The translations under genes were made by a program, and so were the position numbers. A stretch of DNA of 64,000 bases from Gnetum montanum. Lineage: Eukaryota > Streptophyta > Gnetopsida > Gnetales > Gnetaceae. Location: the NCBI GenBank assembly GCA_015680685.1, contig MNCI01023302.1, forward strand, positions 184,330-248,329. The letters are read 5' to 3'. How positions within the stretch are numbered: the stretch's first letter is position 1; each line of letters opens with the position of its first letter. The notes under the pieces were generated by a model, which had not been told where the DNA came from, did not search any database, and saw only the letters and a program-made list of their open reading frames with translations. Positions 60,563 through 64,000 of the stretch are shown piece by piece.

Positions 60563-61990
60563 ATGTCTTCTTCACATAGGGTCTATAGTCCATCATACAA
60601 TAAGAATACTAATAGTAGTAATGATCAAAAAAATTGGAGTGAACCACCACAAATAGGGGTCTCATATGCTCATTCTAACCCTTACTAAATTTAAAGACTA
60701 TGTTCAACTGATGCAAAAAATCCTAATGGGATGGAAAAAGTCCTAGAACAAAGAGGACCTCAAGGCCTAGGACATCCTCCAAACCTAGAAGAGATGAATC
60801 AAAGGAACACAGGGGAAGATATAGGGGCCATGGTGATTCTCCCAATTCACCATCTTCCTCTTCATATTCAATATCTAGTTCTAATGAAGATGAATGAAGC
60901 TAAGAAGATAGAGCTCCATTAAGGAATTGATATGAAGATAGAAATAGAAATCAAAGACAAGATGCAAGGCATCAAAGGAAGCATAGACAAGATCATTACT
61001 ATTAGACAAATAGAAATAAAGATTATGATCACAACATGTTTGATAACGATGAACCCTTGTTGGCTACTAGAAGCATGATACAAATAAGGAAGGTAGTTAG
61101 AATACCCCATAGGCATCAAAGGGAAAGATGCATTAAACATCTTGATATGAATAACATTCTTAAATGTAAGGGAGGCTATAATTCTAATCCACAACATCAT
61201 TTACAAGCCTTCCATGATGCTTGCGCTTTACAAAATATTGAAAATAAGTGGCAAAAGCTTAAGCTCTTTCCTAGGACACTAATGGAAGAAGTTGAAAGTT
61301 GGTACAGATCATTGGAACCAGATTCAATCCACCAGTGGTTCACAATGCTTAAGCTCTTCAATAAAAAATACCAAAATTATTTAAGAGTGTCTAATCTAAG
61401 AAAACAAATCCACAAATGGAAGCAAGAGAACCATAAATCCCTTGATGCAACCTTGGGTAGATACTATTCTTTACTACATAGATGTCCAAGTCATGGATTT
61501 TCTCAAAAAGAGTAGCTTCATCACATCATAGATGGGCTTTGTAACAAAACAAGGGAGACCCTTAGGATCTAACCTAAGTATGATTATTAGAACTGAGAGC
61601 CCATTAGATACAAAGGCTAGTTGAATAGGTGGCAAAAGAAGAAGAAGAGCTATGTAAAAGGGAGAGTGTTAAGGAATATAACTAGGATCCAACTCTTCAT
61701 AAGAAAGAGGTCCATATTTATGATTAGGAAAAAGAGACAACTCTTGATGAGTTGATTTCACACAAAATTTTGTGAATAAAAAATTCTATCATTGAGATTG
61801 AAGAAAGGGTAGATAAGATGTGGAATTTGATGAATCAAAAAGTTACAACCAACTTGAAAATAATAGAGAAGGTAAAGCAAATAGGATCAAGTGATCAAAA
61901 CAAGAGTATGAAAAAGAACAAGAAAACAAGTAAGGACACTTATTTTCTTGACCTGTTTTCTCCAACATAAAACATAAAAGGTGAACCTAT
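60563..61990 (+). pseudogene. Gypsy element 3 gag (broken)
   Basis: Opens MSSSHRVYSPSYNKN at 60563. The core is open at 61036-61515 with DNDEPLLATRSM, MNNILKCKGGYNSN, LQAFHDACALQNIENKW, VESWYRSLEPDSIHQW and HRCPSHGFSQKE, longer than the same stretch in element 2. It then continues in other frames through a KRESVKEYN-like block near 61660. The zinc motif was not found. Confidence 0.8.
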
Positions 61991-62029
61991 CGCTATGAAG
62001 AAATAAAAAATTCCATGCATTTCTAATAA

Positions 62030-62320
62030 TGATAAAGGATTCAGTTATGTGCCACATGATCTCTATGTCAACCCACAACAAACTTGAAGAACAAGTATGT
62101 GTGCAAAACCAAGTCTACACATTAGCCACTAAACCAAAAGACACCCAATGGCTCGAGAATCAGATTACCAAACCACTCAAAAGATGCATGGAAACATCCA
62201 ACCCATTAATTAGTTCTAGTCATAAGAAAATGAATCAAGCAAAGAACTTAGAAAAGGACATCTTACACTCTGAATATATACTAAAAGAAGATGTTAAACA
62301 AGAAGACCCAAGAACTTAAA
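62030..62320 (+). pseudogene. Gypsy element 3 protease-RT linker fragment
   Basis: VQNQVYTLATKPKDTQWLEN and LKRCMETSNP correspond to the linker of element 2 (52270-52390). RT, which should follow, is absent; within about 250 bp the sequence becomes 3' untranslated region. This locates the deletion. Confidence 0.6.
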
Positions 62321-62539
62321 TAGAAAATCAAAATGAGAACATGTTTGGATCCTCTAAAAAAAATACCTTCTAGTCCAATTGAAGATATGTCTCCAAATGA
62401 TCGAAACTTGGTTGTTATAAATATTAAATGTGCTACCAAGCAAAAACTCAAATCACTAAAGATGATAAATGAAAAACTTATGGTGTATAACCAAGGGAAT
62501 GTGTGATCCATTTTCTCAATGCTCACTTATGAGCTTATT

Positions 62540-63505
62540 AGTGGGAGAGATGTCCAATCTTGAATCAATAACTCATAAGTGCATTTTGACTTTTTGTTAT
62601 ACATTTTTTATAATTTTCCTATTTCTCTAAAATTTGTCAATTCTTAATATGTTTTCTATTTCTTGATATTTTTCTTTTATTGAGTCATTTCCTTTATGTT
62701 TTATAAATGTATACTATGTATTTGTAAATAATGATGTTGCTAGACATGATGCAAAAGTCAACGCCATATGTTGGATCGTTGTCTTATACTATCAAGTCAA
62801 TTGGGTAAATAATTGTGTAATGCAATGAGACCATATCATTCATCCCTCCACTTCCTCTAAATAAAAGGTCTTTATCATGAAAGCAATACGGTTCTTCTTA
62901 CATGAAAATAAAATTAACTAATGATCATTGTGCCTTGAAGAAAAAGGAACAGACCAAGTAGGAATGGAAAAGGGTGTGAGCTTAAGGGGATTTATTAGGT
63001 TTTCTTCTTGACTTCCTTCTTGGGGCCTATGACTCCTCATGGAACATATCATTACTCCTATCATTGACTAATAAACAGGAAGCATGTCTTTGCATGGTGT
63101 AGTTTCCATGATTCAAAAAAAAAAAGAGATAAAAGAAAAAAAGAAAAAAGAAAAAAATCACAAAAAAATAGAAAAATGAAAAAAATATAAGAAAAAGTGA
63201 AAAATAAAAAAACAAGGAGAATTTAAAGCACACCCCCTAGACAAAATAATGGGCTAGAAGCACTATTATGGGGCTAGAATGACGTATTACTCATCCCTGA
63301 AGGTACCCCTTTAACTAAGGCCCTTCCTTTCTTCCTTCTTTTCTTTTCTTCTCTTTTTTGAGTGATGTTTGTTTTCTATGATTGTTGTGGACTCATGATG
63401 GTAGGCAAGAAGGAGCACATCAATGCAAGGTCCCTATTAATGGTATGGACTTGGTTTGAAACTTGGATGGATAGGTATGATGATCATCTTAATCATAATT
63501 GACAC
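62540..63505 (+). other. 3' non-coding region of gypsy element 3
   Basis: Starts near tagtgggagagatgtcc, continues through a T-rich tract (62580-62720), aggaagcatgtctttgcatg (63078), an A-rich purine run (63112-63215), then acaccccctagac and ctaactaaggccctt. All have counterparts in elements 1 and 2. No coding frame. Confidence 0.6.
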
Positions 63506-64000
63506 AAGAACCTATTGCGAATATGGTTAGGTATCTCATGTCCCAATCTCTGCAATCCCTTCTAATGAGACATCATTTGGGGCAACCGCGATATTGCATG
63601 CCCAGACGCGATATTGCATCGTTTACTACGATATCTCATATGCGATATCGCAACCCGCCACCAGTCCTATAAATAAGAGGTGGATCTCCCTTGTTCCTTA
63701 GTTTTAGATTTAGATTGTAGCTAGACTCTGCCAATTTTATCCCTCCAAAATTAGAATATTTTCCAGTGTATGCCCGCAGTGTGGTGAATGTAATTGTATG
63801 ACATCCTTTATTCAAGTGTGACATACTTGGACATGCACATGACCGGAAATAAAGATCGAGATTACTTCATCATTGCAACATTCACTTTGTTTATTTATTT
63901 ATTTAATTGTTATTTACTGCTTTCCTAATTAGTCTCTCTCACCCTTAAACTCATGTTAAAACGTAGAATGAGTACAACTTGATTACGAGCATTTAAGTGT
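63506..64000 (+). repeat. Partial gypsy LTR, cut by the window end
   Basis: From the TATA box (63668-63675) it follows the element 3 LTR in order: gtagctaga, gaatattttccagtgt..gcccgcagtg, ttattcaagtg and acatacttggacat. The U3 differs and consists of gcgatattgca/gcgatatcgc palindromes (63588-63655). Either the 3' LTR of a recombinant element 3 or that of a different subfamily. Confidence 0.6.

Larger units (their letters stand above)
59385..63505 (+). mobile_element. Ty3/gypsy element 3, internally deleted
   Basis: A 5' LTR (59385-60428), tRNA-Asp-type primer site and gag are followed by a piece of the protease-RT linker, then directly by the 3' untranslated region. RT, RNase H and integrase are missing. 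Homology to the element 2 3' region continues to about 63500, then stops, and a related but different LTR sequence follows. No target duplication could be found, so the right border is uncertain. Confidence 0.75.

Noticed and set aside
63112-63215. Purine run as a polypurine tract or poly(A) tail
   Set aside because: It lies inside the 3' untranslated region, matches a shorter run in element 2 at 55995, and is not next to an LTR start.

Overview
This 64-kb window looks like plant nuclear DNA, most likely from a large repeat-rich seed-plant genome such as a gymnosperm. That reading rests on AT-rich sequence, one widely spaced intron-bearing gene, and a background of old, stop-ridden Ty1/copia and Ty3/gypsy LTR retrotransposons with tRNA-derived SINE and LINE remnants. 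Nothing bacterial, organellar or CRISPR-like is present. Species assignment is inference only.

The one apparently intact cellular gene is a 12-exon cytosolic-type tryptophan--tRNA ligase on the minus strand (coding 47300 down to 40046). All eleven splice junctions are GT-AG, phases agree, and the joined product is 407 residues with the class I motifs HLGH and KMSAS. A frame without ATG stays open for about 80 codons upstream of its start codon.

Layout: (1) 297-5655, a structurally complete minus-strand Ty1/copia element with LTRs, tRNA-Met-type primer site, purine tract and a perfect 5-bp target duplication, inserted in a 300-bp-type dispersed repeat. (2) 5656-11280, LTR-like non-coding DNA followed by a minus-strand Ty3/gypsy gag-protease relic. 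(3) 11281-20550, a plus-strand Athila/Tat-like Ty3/gypsy element nested in that relic; it carries an extra coiled-coil ORF between pol and the 3' LTR. (4) 20551-23104, non-coding DNA, probably the other side of the relic. (5) 23105-28761, a plus-strand Ty1/copia element whose LTRs are packed with TGACTCA-like motifs, followed by a 600-bp tandem duplication. (6) 28762-35745, mostly unassigned repeats, including a local array of the 300-bp repeat. (7) 35746-38740, SINEs, LINE coding remnants, a long perfect-looking hairpin and two minisatellites. (8) 40046-47600, the tryptophanyl-tRNA synthetase gene. (9) 48239-58286, the best preserved Ty3/gypsy element, with perfect target duplication, tRNA-Asp-type primer site and gag-PR-RT-RH-IN in order. 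(10) 58287-64000, SINE/LINE tails, then a third Ty3/gypsy element that has lost almost all of pol and abuts a related LTR cut by the window end.

None of the retroelements has an uninterrupted polyprotein, so all look immobile. The points most worth following up are the non-AUG extension of the synthetase, the 416-bp hairpin, the two unlike extra reading frames in the 3' regions of the gypsy elements, the variable U3 repeats in the LTRs, and the 3' tail shared by LINE and SINE-like fragments.
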